From contig CACJRP010000001.1 of assembly GCA_902595825.1 (NCBI GenBank), positions 62,001-126,000 on the forward strand: 64,000 bases of DNA. The letters are read 5' to 3'. Shown here in pieces: positions 54,263-62,892 of the stretch. The translations under genes and the position numbers were made by a program. Source of the stretch: an uncultured Bacteroidota bacterium. Its GTDB lineage: Bacteria; Bacteroidota; Bacteroidia; Flavobacteriales; Flavobacteriaceae. The stretch's first letter is position 1. The number at the start of each line of letters is the position of its first letter. The notes under the pieces were generated by a model. It searched no databases. It was given only the letters and a program-made list of their open reading frames with translations, and was not told the origin of the DNA.

Positions 54263-57200
54263 TTAAAATCCAACTTTAAGTGTTAATAATACCTGTGTAG
54301 GAATTGGCCACCCGAATGCAGCAATTCCTTGACCATAATTCTGATCTAATGTTGAACCACTACCCCTTCCTACAAAGTTTATTTCAGGGTCTACTCCTGT
54401 ATAACCTGTAAATATTGCAATATTCCTTCCAGAAAGGCCAACGGAAGCTGTATCTAAGCTAAATTGATCTAAAATAGAACCAGTGATATTGTAGTTTAAG
54501 CTTAATTCTCTCCATCTGATAAAATCAGCTTTTTCTAGAGTGTTCAAACCCGAAAACGGTGCTAAAGCGAGAGTATTATTTAACCATTCATCTAGAGCGG
54601 CAAGTCTTACATTACCATCTCCTTGAGGGGTAAATCCAGCGTCGACACCACCTGTAGCGTAGTCTCTTGCGACTTTTGCTGATCTAGGTAGATTTCTTCC
54701 AATTGCACCATTTGCCTGTCTAAATGCGTCTGTTAAATTGTTAATTACAAAATTTCCTGCCTTAAATTCAAAAGTTGTATTTAAAGTCCAATTTTTATAA
54801 CTAACTGATCCTCCAAAAGCTCCTGTCCAATCAGGTGTAGATTTCCCTAGATAATGATCTAGATAATCACCATCCCCATCATCGTCAGCTAGAAGAACGG
54901 ATCCTGTGCCGATTGAAGTTGGAAGACTGTAACTACCATTACCGGTTAGAAAAGCTACTAGCTGTTGGGTAGTGTCAGGAAGTCCATCACCATTTGCAAT
55001 GTCAATAGGTAATGAGCCTGAAGAAACACTAGCTAATTTAGCTCCAAAGTTTGCACCAGGTGCAAAACCTTCTTGTAAGAAGTTTCTATATCTTGGATAA
55101 GAACCACCTACCTTAAGAGGTGGAGCCCCTCCTAAACTTTTGACATTTTCTTTCAAATAAGCAGCATTTACGTATGCATTTACTGTTAAGTCACCTTTTC
55201 TTATAACGTTACCACTCAGGTTGATTTCAAGACCACTAGCTTCAAGCTCACCAACATTAGTTAACTGCTGGTTTCTAAATCCACCCGATAAAGGAAACTG
55301 TCTAGCATACAATGCATCAGTTGTAATTCTATCCCAATACGTAAATTCCAAATTAAATTTATTGTTAAATAAACCCGCGTTAAATCCAATTTCAAATTCT
55401 TTTGATACCTCAGGCTTTAGGTCTGGGTCACCCAAATTGTTAGGTGCAATTCCTGCTCCATTAGCTGATGCAAGTGCTAAATACGAAGTAAAGGCATCAA
55501 AAGCTCCTGGTTGAAGACCCGCCATACCGTAAGCGGTTCTTAATTGTAAAGAACTTATTGGACCTAAACCACTCCAATTACCGGAATCAGAGGGTATGTA
55601 TGAGACTGACACTTTAGGATAAAATTGACCATTAAAGTTGCTACCAAAAGCGGAGTGCGCATCAAATCTAGCACCAACAGTTAAAAATAAAAAGTCATTA
55701 TAACCGATTTGTTCTTGAACAAATGCACCAACATTGATAGTTTCTATAAACTGCTCAAAGTTAACTTGCTGTGCAGCAGCACCAACAACCTCAAAACCTG
55801 GTCCTGGAAATTCAGTTCCTTGACTACCTACAATTTTTTCCTGTTGTCCAACATACTGACCACCGACTATCAAATTAGAGGTTAGTGAACCTATTTTGTT
55901 ATCCATTACTATTTTAATTTCAGCTGTTTTAGCCATAAAATCTCTGGTCCCAACAGATAATTGACCAGTTGGTCTACTACCTGAGAAACCATCAATATTC
56001 CATTGGAATGGCCAAAAATCCTCACTCACCTGTCCTGAGTAATCAATTCCAAAAGTACCGTCTAGCTTAAGCCAATCCGTTGCATAATAATTGAGTCCAA
56101 CGCTTCCATTGTAGTGGTTTATTCTTGTGTTGAATCCCAACTGCAAAGTTTCATCAACTGTAGCAAAAGCAATTACTCCCGTTGTGTTATTCTCTGTTAC
56201 TAATTCAGGTTTACTAAATTGAGCTAGTGAACCTGTTCCATAAATATTGTTATTATTCTGAAGTGTTGTTTGATATCTTGAAGTAAATCCTGAAGTCAAT
56301 CTAATATTAAATTTATCACTTGGATTTATATTTAAGTTGATGTTAAATTGACCCATTTCATTGATATCCGAAGCATTAGTTTTTTGACCTTCTAAATATC
56401 CTTGTCTTTCTTTACCACCTATAGGACCATCTGAATATTGATATCTAGCAGAAGCAAAGTATGTCATAAACTCACTACCCCCTGAAACATTTAAATTTAC
56501 AATATTATTAAAACCAGTTTCAAACAAGTCCTCTGTTGCATTGAAACTAACAAGCTCGTAAGGCTGTACAGATCTTCCGAGTACTGTACTCATTCTTGCT
56601 GCAGTTGCGGCACTCGATGTCCATCCTGTATTATCTGCAAATTTTCCTTTTGGAAAATTGATCCAACCTTGCGTCGCTTTGAAATTGAATTTTGGTGCTC
56701 CAATTTGACCTTTTTTGGTAAAAATTTGGATTACACCGTTACTCGCTTCAGTACCAAATAAAGTAGCTGCAGATGCTCCTTTAAGTATTTCGATTCTTTC
56801 TATTGATTCTGGATTAATATCGTCAAGTCTTGATCCAGCACCTCCACCAGTGTCAATGTAACCACCAAAACCACCACCTCTGTCAACTCTAACTCCATCA
56901 ACAATTATTATTGGTTCGTTTAACTGAGACAGTGAAGCATTACCTCGAATCCTAATTTGGGCACCTTCACCGTTAAGACCACCAGAAGGGAAAGCAACCA
57001 AACCTGGTTCTCTACCTTGAAGTATATCAGAAAAAGAGTTGATGGGTAAATTTTCTAATTTTGCTGTAGAAATTGAGCCAATACTATTTCCTATTTTTTT
57101 TCTAGCGACTGGAGCTCCTGTACCAGTAACTACAAGTTCATCAAGTTTAGAAGCTGAGAAAGTCATTGTAAAATCGTAGGTTGCGTCATCGCCTCCAACA

Positions 57201-57475
57201 GTTATTGTTTGAGAGATTCGACCATAACCAATATAAGACAGGTCAATGGTATAATCGCCTGGCTCGACATTGTTTATTATGTAATTACCATCAAAATCGG
57301 TAACTACTCCTTTATTTGTATTTTTTAATATAATTGTTACCCCTAGTAACGGATCACCAGTTTCAGCATCTGTGACAGTTCCAGAAATAGACTGAGAAAA
57401 TGCTGCTAACGAAACAAATAGAGAAAGACAAAATGTTAAAAAATACTTTGAATTTTCTAAGATTAATTTTTTCAT
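54263..57475 (-). CDS. susC: SusC/RagA-family TonB-dependent outer-membrane transporter
   Basis: A 1070-residue TonB-dependent transporter. After the signal peptide (to AAFSQ near residue 28) come a carboxypeptidase-like regulatory domain (SISGTVTDAETGDPLLGVTI, to about 110), a plug domain with the family motif IRGNASLSQLNEPIIIVDGVRVD, and a beta-barrel. An acidic loop DDDGDGDY lies near residue 870. It starts upstream of susD by 10 bases, the standard SusC-SusD order. It imports an oligomer or peptide fragment captured by SusD, energised by TonB. Confidence 0.95.
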   Translation of the reverse strand: MKKLILENSKYFLTFCLSLFVSLAAFSQSISGTVTDAETGDPLLGVTIILKNTNKGVVTDFDGNYIINNVEPGDYTIDLSYIGYGRISQTITVGGDDATYDFTMTFSASKLDELVVTGTGAPVARKKIGNSIGSISTAKLENLPINSFSDILQGREPGLVAFPSGGLNGEGAQIRIRGNASLSQLNEPIIIVDGVRVDRGGGFGGYIDTGGGAGSRLDDINPESIERIEILKGASAATLFGTEASNGVIQIFTKKGQIGAPKFNFKATQGWINFPKGKFADNTGWTSSAATAARMSTVLGRSVQPYELVSFNATEDLFETGFNNIVNLNVSGGSEFMTYFASARYQYSDGPIGGKERQGYLEGQKTNASDINEMGQFNINLNINPSDKFNIRLTSGFTSRYQTTLQNNNNIYGTGSLAQFSKPELVTENNTTGVIAFATVDETLQLGFNTRINHYNGSVGLNYYATDWLKLDGTFGIDYSGQVSEDFWPFQWNIDGFSGSRPTGQLSVGTRDFMAKTAEIKIVMDNKIGSLTSNLIVGGQYVGQQEKIVGSQGTEFPGPGFEVVGAAAQQVNFEQFIETINVGAFVQEQIGYNDFLFLTVGARFDAHSAFGSNFNGQFYPKVSVSYIPSDSGNWSGLGPISSLQLRTAYGMAGLQPGAFDAFTSYLALASANGAGIAPNNLGDPDLKPEVSKEFEIGFNAGLFNNKFNLEFTYWDRITTDALYARQFPLSGGFRNQQLTNVGELEASGLEINLSGNVIRKGDLTVNAYVNAAYLKENVKSLGGAPPLKVGGSYPRYRNFLQEGFAPGANFGAKLASVSSGSLPIDIANGDGLPDTTQQLVAFLTGNGSYSLPTSIGTGSVLLADDDGDGDYLDHYLGKSTPDWTGAFGGSVSYKNWTLNTTFEFKAGNFVINNLTDAFRQANGAIGRNLPRSAKVARDYATGGVDAGFTPQGDGNVRLAALDEWLNNTLALAPFSGLNTLEKADFIRWRELSLNYNITGSILDQFSLDTASVGLSGRNIAIFTGYTGVDPEINFVGRGSGSTLDQNYGQGIAAFGWPIPTQVLLTLKVGF

Positions 57476-57567
57476 AACAGAGAATATTGTTAATTAAATG
57501 TTAATAAGTCGGTAAATATAAGCAAAAACAGTAATATAAAAACAAATATTTTAAAAAAAACAAACTT

Positions 57568-58917
57568 TTATTTTATTGCAAGTTTGTAAGCATCTACATT
57601 AGTCTTAAGGTTTTCAGATATAAAGTTTCCAACCTTTTCTCCCTGCGAAACTCCTTCTTCAATAGCCATTCTGTAGTGTATACCACCATAAAGCCTTGAA
57701 ATAGCTGCCTCTTCAGCAGCTTCGATAAAAGAATTATATTTTCGTGACGGTAGACCGTATGCAACTTCAGTTGTATCGATAAATTTAAAATTATCACCAT
57801 ACAAATTAGTAAGGGCTTTTGCAGCAGCACGAGAAATTACTGAGTGGCCGCTTGTGTACTCAGGGAAAGGTGGCGTTTGTAAAAGAGGTAACCATTCTTC
57901 ATCGTAATGTTGATTGATTAATGTTTCTGGTCTAACCAGTATAGACCTCCACTTTTCATCCCAGCAACTAATAAAAGAGTCAAACAATGAAATTGAAACA
58001 TTTGCATACGCATTTACTACTTCATCAAAAGTACTATTGGCTGTTCTGCCCGCAATAGCTGTAATACCAATCCAGTGTCCGCCAGGTGTTATTTTTTTAG
58101 TAGCAAACATTGCATGACCTCTGTGATGTGTAACATAGGGGTTACAATCCCAAAATTTTGCAATTTGAATCTTTTCAGGATCCATTTTATTGCCAATTTC
58201 ATATACTTCTTGGAGTTGTTTTTGAAAAGGACTACCTTTTGTTAAATCAAACTTCAAAGGCTCCTTTGGAACAAATTGGTTTGCCGAGTCTAAAACTAGG
58301 GTTCTTATTTTATTCCAATGAGGCTCAATTCCATCCATGTAATCTGGAGGTGTAGGTTTCCAAAAAACTTCGTCTTCCAAAATTGTGTATTTGGGAAATG
58401 TTCTAGTTTGATTGTATAGATCATTCTTTGCCCAATACAAAATATGATTGGCAACTTTATCAGCATATTTTTTAGATGCAATTCTGATATATCTTGGGAC
58501 ACCAATTGAATTTAACTTATAATTTAATCTTTTTTCAAACTTTTCCATCAATTCATCCGAAAAAATGAGAGTCTTAGCTACTTTATTAAATGCATATAGA
58601 ATAGTTAAGTTTAAGTTGTAATTTTTGAAATCCTTTTCTGGTTCGGGAATTGGTTTGAGGTCTTTGACCTGTCCTACCAAAGATTTGTATTTCATAGGCA
58701 TATTTTTTGCCATCAATTCGTAAGCTGCAATTGAGGGATAAAGATAAACTCTTGATGCTACAGGTGGAGAAAAAATATCGTATACAATTATATTTGATAA
58801 GTTCTGCATTGCCGAGTGGAAAAGGGATGCGTCATTTAGTTTGTTCGGATCAAATTTTGTGTTTTCACAACCTAAAACGACGATAAAATTAGTCAAAAAT
58901 ATAAATACTTTTTTCAT
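57568..58917 (-). CDS. Vanadium haloperoxidase/PAP2-superfamily lipoprotein
   Basis: A 449-residue lipoprotein set to start at ATG 58917; the longest frame begins at a TTG two codons earlier. Lipobox Cys is in IVVLGCEN near residue 17. The three-part active site of vanadium-dependent haloperoxidases and acid phosphatases is intact: K-x6-RP in KWRSILVRP, TSGH in YTSGHSV (others often PSGH), and SR-x5-H in SRLYGGIH. Peroxidase and phosphatase members share this site, so chemistry is undecided. It lies 92 bases upstream of susC in the same direction, so its product may process the substrate for SusC/D. Confidence 0.88.
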   Translation of the reverse strand: MKKVFIFLTNFIVVLGCENTKFDPNKLNDASLFHSAMQNLSNIIVYDIFSPPVASRVYLYPSIAAYELMAKNMPMKYKSLVGQVKDLKPIPEPEKDFKNYNLNLTILYAFNKVAKTLIFSDELMEKFEKRLNYKLNSIGVPRYIRIASKKYADKVANHILYWAKNDLYNQTRTFPKYTILEDEVFWKPTPPDYMDGIEPHWNKIRTLVLDSANQFVPKEPLKFDLTKGSPFQKQLQEVYEIGNKMDPEKIQIAKFWDCNPYVTHHRGHAMFATKKITPGGHWIGITAIAGRTANSTFDEVVNAYANVSISLFDSFISCWDEKWRSILVRPETLINQHYDEEWLPLLQTPPFPEYTSGHSVISRAAAKALTNLYGDNFKFIDTTEVAYGLPSRKYNSFIEAAEEAAISRLYGGIHYRMAIEEGVSQGEKVGNFISENLKTNVDAYKLAIK

Positions 58918-58928
58918 AAACAAAGCCC

Positions 58929-58949
58929 AAATTTAGTCAAACTAAATTT
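58929..58949. repeat. AT-rich inverted repeat just before the haloperoxidase gene
   Basis: AAATTTAGT-CAA-ACTAAATTT is a perfect 9-base inverted repeat with a 3-base centre. It lies 11 bases before the ATG of the haloperoxidase-like gene on the coding strand and overlaps a possible -7 box TAAATTTG (complement of 58928-58935). It may be an operator or an mRNA hairpin. Confidence 0.4.
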
Positions 58950-58982
58950 TTTGTAGGTATAACAACTAATCTATTTTAATTA

Positions 58983-58996
58983 TAAACTATAGTTTA
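58983..58996. repeat. Palindrome TAAACTATAGTTTA upstream of the haloperoxidase gene
   Basis: A perfect 14-base palindrome about 15 bases downstream of the cytochrome gene stop and 66 bases upstream of the haloperoxidase ATG. With the inverted repeat at 58929-58949 it gives two symmetric sites in an 93-base gap, whereas most same-strand gaps here are short and featureless. Confidence 0.35.
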
Positions 58997-59010
58997 AAAA
59001 CAAAAACAGA

Positions 59011-60363
59011 CTAGCTTCCACCAATAAGTTTAAGTTTTCCTTCTTTGCTATTAAATTCTTCTACTTCACTTCTAGATATGCTAGTTCCCCAAACATATGC
59101 CCTTTTCAGGTTTTTAAATTTTTTAAGTACTTCAATTGATTTACTCGTGATTTTTGTGTTATGGATATTAAGTATTTCAAGATTATCCAGTGATTGGAGA
59201 ATTTTAATGCTTTCGTCATCAATATTATTATCTTGGATTTCAAGTTTGACTAAGTTTTCAAAACTAGATATACCTTTAACTAATTCATTGGATAAATTTG
59301 AAGATTTTGCAGTGAAATAAGTAACGTTTCTTCTAACCTTTTCAAGTTTTTCAATGTCAGAAATACTGACATTTTTCTTTAAGTATTTCACAGAAAGGAA
59401 TTTCTTGTCATCTGAAATATACTTTATTTGAAATAGATTGTTATCAATATTTTGAACTAAAGACTCGTCTAATCTTTCTATTATAAGTTTTTCAAACCAT
59501 TGTTTTTCAGCAAAATTTAGACTGTAAAGCATTTCAAGGGATTCTTTTATGTCGTCTTCAACTTTTAACGAGGCTAAAATTTCATTTGATTTGTCTAGAT
59601 TATTAATCCACCAAATCAAAGTTTTAATTTCATCAAAAGACACAGGCTCTCCATCTGGAGGCATATATTTAAGTTCACTTGTTGGCAAAGTAATTCTTTT
59701 TATCAATAAACTTTTTCTGGGGTCAGATTTATTTATGGGATTTCCGCTACTACCGCCCTTTAAAAGATTACTATAGGAATCCATATTTAGATTTCCTCTA
59801 GATATTTCTTTGTTGTGGCAAGAAACACATTTTTGATTAAAAATAGGTTGTATGAGATCATCATAAACTTTAACAGAGTCAATTTCTAATTCTACATATT
59901 TATTTTTTTTAACAACCAACTCTTTAATGTTTTCAGGAGCATAATCAACAAGATATGTCTCACCATGTGTCAAATTTCCACCATAATGACCAGTTAAAGT
60001 CAAAAGAACAATTATTGCGGTGTTTGACAATGTCTTTAGTGAAGAAGAAAATAAATTTGAAAAAATGGATAACCTCAAAAACCATGACATAAATGAGATG
60101 GCGGTTAATGACAAACCAAAAATTTTATGCATAAATAAATTTTCATTTATATAATGGCCAGTCTCTGCGATTAAAAGACCCAAAATTGTTGTTATGACAG
60201 AGGAAAAGAAGGCAACAAACCAAGTAAAATTAATTATGCTCTGATTAATTTTTATTTTAAAAATTGAGCAATAAATTTCGATTAGAATAGCTAAGATCAA
60301 AAATCCAATTGGTAAGTGAACTAGCAATGGGTGAAATCTACCTAGAAAGAAAATAGCTTCCAA
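59011..60363 (-). CDS. DUF2231 membrane domain / planctomycete-type cytochrome c / leucine-rich repeat fusion
   Basis: A 450-residue membrane protein. The N-terminal part (residues 1-140) has four helices and the DUF2231 pattern HPLLVHLPIGFLILAI. A c-type heme site CVSCH near residue 180 opens a PSCyt1-like domain (RGNLNMDSYSNLLKGGSSGN, LKYMPPDGEPVS with a likely Met axial ligand). The C-terminus (about 300-445) has leucine-rich repeats such as LVKLEIQDNNIDDESI and LEILNIHNTKITSKSI. The start is TTG at 60363. It could transfer electrons from the exported enzymes of this locus to the membrane. Confidence 0.85.
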   Translation of the reverse strand: MEAIFFLGRFHPLLVHLPIGFLILAILIEIYCSIFKIKINQSIINFTWFVAFFSSVITTILGLLIAETGHYINENLFMHKIFGLSLTAISFMSWFLRLSIFSNLFSSSLKTLSNTAIIVLLTLTGHYGGNLTHGETYLVDYAPENIKELVVKKNKYVELEIDSVKVYDDLIQPIFNQKCVSCHNKEISRGNLNMDSYSNLLKGGSSGNPINKSDPRKSLLIKRITLPTSELKYMPPDGEPVSFDEIKTLIWWINNLDKSNEILASLKVEDDIKESLEMLYSLNFAEKQWFEKLIIERLDESLVQNIDNNLFQIKYISDDKKFLSVKYLKKNVSISDIEKLEKVRRNVTYFTAKSSNLSNELVKGISSFENLVKLEIQDNNIDDESIKILQSLDNLEILNIHNTKITSKSIEVLKKFKNLKRAYVWGTSISRSEVEEFNSKEGKLKLIGGS

Positions 60364-60374
60364 AAGAAAAAAGT

Positions 60375-61430
60375 TTAAACTCTATTTAATTTTAAAGGAG
60401 TTGTTCTCCCAGAGTTCCATTGAGGAACATAGATGTTTTCATCATCATCTATACAAACATCATGAGGATTAAGGAAACTACGATCATCATAAACAGGTTT
60501 ATTAATTACTCCATTGTTGTATGATGGCTTACCTCCTCCTGGTAGTGATACTACTTTATTTTTTTTATCTAAAACTGCAATCATTCCGTCATAGTTCCAC
60601 CAATTGTAAGTGTTAATAATCGCAAAATAAAGGTTATCTCCTTTAATAACTGGTCTACACATCCAATAACCAGGAAGGGAGATAGTTTCTATATGTTTTC
60701 CACTCAAGGTAAATCTTTTGAACTCATTTTTTGTTCTAGATGAAATAAGGAGAGTTGGATTTTGATTAAAACGGCTATCAAGTGTTATTCCATGACAACA
60801 ATCAAAATGATTTTCACCATCACCTTTACCTCCAAAATGTCCTAAATAGTTTCCTTTTTGGTCATATTTAATTATAAAATCTTTACCGTAACCGTCTGCA
60901 ACATAAATATCTCCGTTTGGTGCTATTGTAGTCTCAGTTGGTTTAAAATCATCCTGTGAAGAATAATCATTGATTTCCTTTGGATAAAAAATTTCGAGAA
61001 TTAATTTTCCATTTAAGTCAGTTTTACAAACTCTATGCAGATCCGGATCAGTAATGTATAAAAATTCAGTACCACCTTCATTACTTATTGTCAAACCGTG
61101 GGCACCATTAAAACCCACACTCCAACCATCTAAAACCTTTCCATCTTTATTATAGATCAAAACGTTGTTTTTTTTGTGAGTTGTTGTCATGAACAATCTT
61201 CCCTTTTTATCCATCACCATTTCATGACAATGGTGAACTGGATGAGTATTGACATTTTGTTTGCTCCAGCTTTTATCAACTTTATAGATAAATCCGTTAT
61301 GTCCAACTGTATTTTCTAATGATTTGCTTTTACTAGCAATGGAGAATGTTTTATCAGCTGTAGCAATACCTAGTCCAACAAAAGCGGAATTTTTTAAAAA
61401 GTTTCTCCTAGAATTATTATTTTTCTTCAT
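60375..61430 (-). CDS. Tat-exported NHL-type beta-propeller protein
   Basis: A 351-residue protein with a twin-arginine signal (SRRNFLKNSAFVGLGIA) and a six-bladed NHL/SMP-like propeller. Blade-like repeats include GAHGLTISNEGGTEFLYITD, TTIAPNGDIYVADGYG, HFDCCHGITLDSRF and FLNPHDVCIDDDENIYVPQWN. HPVHHCHEM near residue 63 may bind a metal. Related propellers often bind or cleave sugars or peptides. The gene overlaps DUF1501 by 4 bases and is followed 11 bases later by the cytochrome fusion, so they form one operon. Confidence 0.85.
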   Translation of the reverse strand: MKKNNNSRRNFLKNSAFVGLGIATADKTFSIASKSKSLENTVGHNGFIYKVDKSWSKQNVNTHPVHHCHEMVMDKKGRLFMTTTHKKNNVLIYNKDGKVLDGWSVGFNGAHGLTISNEGGTEFLYITDPDLHRVCKTDLNGKLILEIFYPKEINDYSSQDDFKPTETTIAPNGDIYVADGYGKDFIIKYDQKGNYLGHFGGKGDGENHFDCCHGITLDSRFNQNPTLLISSRTKNEFKRFTLSGKHIETISLPGYWMCRPVIKGDNLYFAIINTYNWWNYDGMIAVLDKKNKVVSLPGGGKPSYNNGVINKPVYDDRSFLNPHDVCIDDDENIYVPQWNSGRTTPLKLNRV

Positions 61431-62884
61431 ACAAGTATATCATTTACAATTTTGCCGTGAACATCAGTTAATCTATATCTTCTACCCTGATGCTTGAACG
61501 TTAATCTTTCGTGATCAAGGCCTAAAAGATGTAGGATTGTAGCTTGAAAATCATGAACGTGTACAGGGTTTTCTCTTAAATTATAGCCAAAATCATCTGT
61601 AGCTCCATAGGTAATCCCTTTCTTAACACCAGCCCCAGCCATAAAAATAGTAAAACATCTAGGATGATGATCTCTACCATAGTCAGCATCTAGAATGTTT
61701 CCTTGAGTGTAGTTTGTTCTTCCAAATTCTCCACCCCATATCACTAGCGTATCTTCTAAAAGACCCCTTTGTTTTAGATCCATTATAAGAGCGGCAGATG
61801 GTTGGTCTGTATCCTTACATTGTATTTTTAATTCTTTATTTAAATTTCCATGGTGGTCCCACCCTTGGTGATAAAGTTGAACAAATTTGACATCCTTTTC
61901 GATGAGTTTTCTTGCTAGCAAACAATTAGCAGCGAATGTTCCAGGGTTTTTGCTATCTTCTCCATACATGTCAAAAATATAATCTGGTTCGTTAGAAACG
62001 TCCATAACTTCAGGGACAGAAGTTTGCATTCTGTAAGCCATTTCATATTGTGACATCCTAGATAAAATCTCAGGATCTCCTATGTCTCTATAATTATCGT
62101 CTTCTAGTTTCTTTAAATACTCTAATTGTTCCCTTCTTAAATCACCTGTTACACCGGGTGGATTTTGCAAATAAAGAACAGCGTCCTTTCCAGATCTAAA
62201 TTGAACACCTTGATATTTAGATGGTAAAAAACCATTGCCCCAAGACCGTGCATACAGAGGTTGACCTTGTTTATCTTTTGTAACTAATACAACAAACTCA
62301 GGTAAATTTTTGTTATCGGAACCTAAACCATAACTAATCCATGATCCCATAGAAGGCCTTCCAGGAAGGTTTGAGCCAGTTTGAATGAATGTAACAGCCG
62401 GGTCATGATTGATTTCTTCGGTGTACATTGACTTTACAAAACATAATTCGTCAACAATTTTTGATGTGTAAGGCATTAACTCACTGACCCAAGCTCCACT
62501 TTGACCATACTGTTTAAAATCATAAATAGATGAAACTAAAGGAAAAGATGCCTGACCTGCACTCATACCTGTCAGTCTTTGTCCACCTCTTACGCTGGGG
62601 GGAAGTTCTTTACCATGCATCTTTGTAAGAAGAGGTTTGTGATCGAAAAGATCAATCTGGGAGGGGGCACCACTTTGAAATAAATATATAATTCTTTTTG
62701 CCTTTGCTGGAAAATGAGGTAATTGTGGGGGAAGGATTGTATTATTGAAATTTGAAATACCGTCAAAAGCTCTCGCAGGACTTATTAAGGAACCCAGAGT
62801 GAGAGCACCAAGTCCAAGGGAAGTTTTAGTTAAAAAATCTCTCCTAGAAAACTTTTCGTTATGGTGATGGTGATTACAATTCAT
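61427..62884 (-). CDS. Tat-exported DUF1501 protein
   Basis: A 485-residue protein with a twin-arginine signal (FSRRDFLTKTSLGLGALTLGS) after an unusual His-rich N-terminus (NCNHHHHNEKF). The body is a DUF1501 domain, related to the alkaline phosphatase/sulfatase fold: LFQSGAPSQIDLFDHKP, FVKSMYTEEINHDPA, VIWGGEFGRTNYTQG, GRDHHPRCFTIFMAGAGVKKG and VHDFQATILHLLGLD contain His/Asp positions that may bind metal. Its biochemical activity is not known. It lies 8 bases after the apparent natural end (62893) of the DUF1553 gene. Confidence 0.93.
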   Translation of the reverse strand: MNCNHHHHNEKFSRRDFLTKTSLGLGALTLGSLISPARAFDGISNFNNTILPPQLPHFPAKAKRIIYLFQSGAPSQIDLFDHKPLLTKMHGKELPPSVRGGQRLTGMSAGQASFPLVSSIYDFKQYGQSGAWVSELMPYTSKIVDELCFVKSMYTEEINHDPAVTFIQTGSNLPGRPSMGSWISYGLGSDNKNLPEFVVLVTKDKQGQPLYARSWGNGFLPSKYQGVQFRSGKDAVLYLQNPPGVTGDLRREQLEYLKKLEDDNYRDIGDPEILSRMSQYEMAYRMQTSVPEVMDVSNEPDYIFDMYGEDSKNPGTFAANCLLARKLIEKDVKFVQLYHQGWDHHGNLNKELKIQCKDTDQPSAALIMDLKQRGLLEDTLVIWGGEFGRTNYTQGNILDADYGRDHHPRCFTIFMAGAGVKKGITYGATDDFGYNLRENPVHVHDFQATILHLLGLDHERLTFKHQGRRYRLTDVHGKIVNDILV

Positions 62885-62892
62885 ATTTTGAT

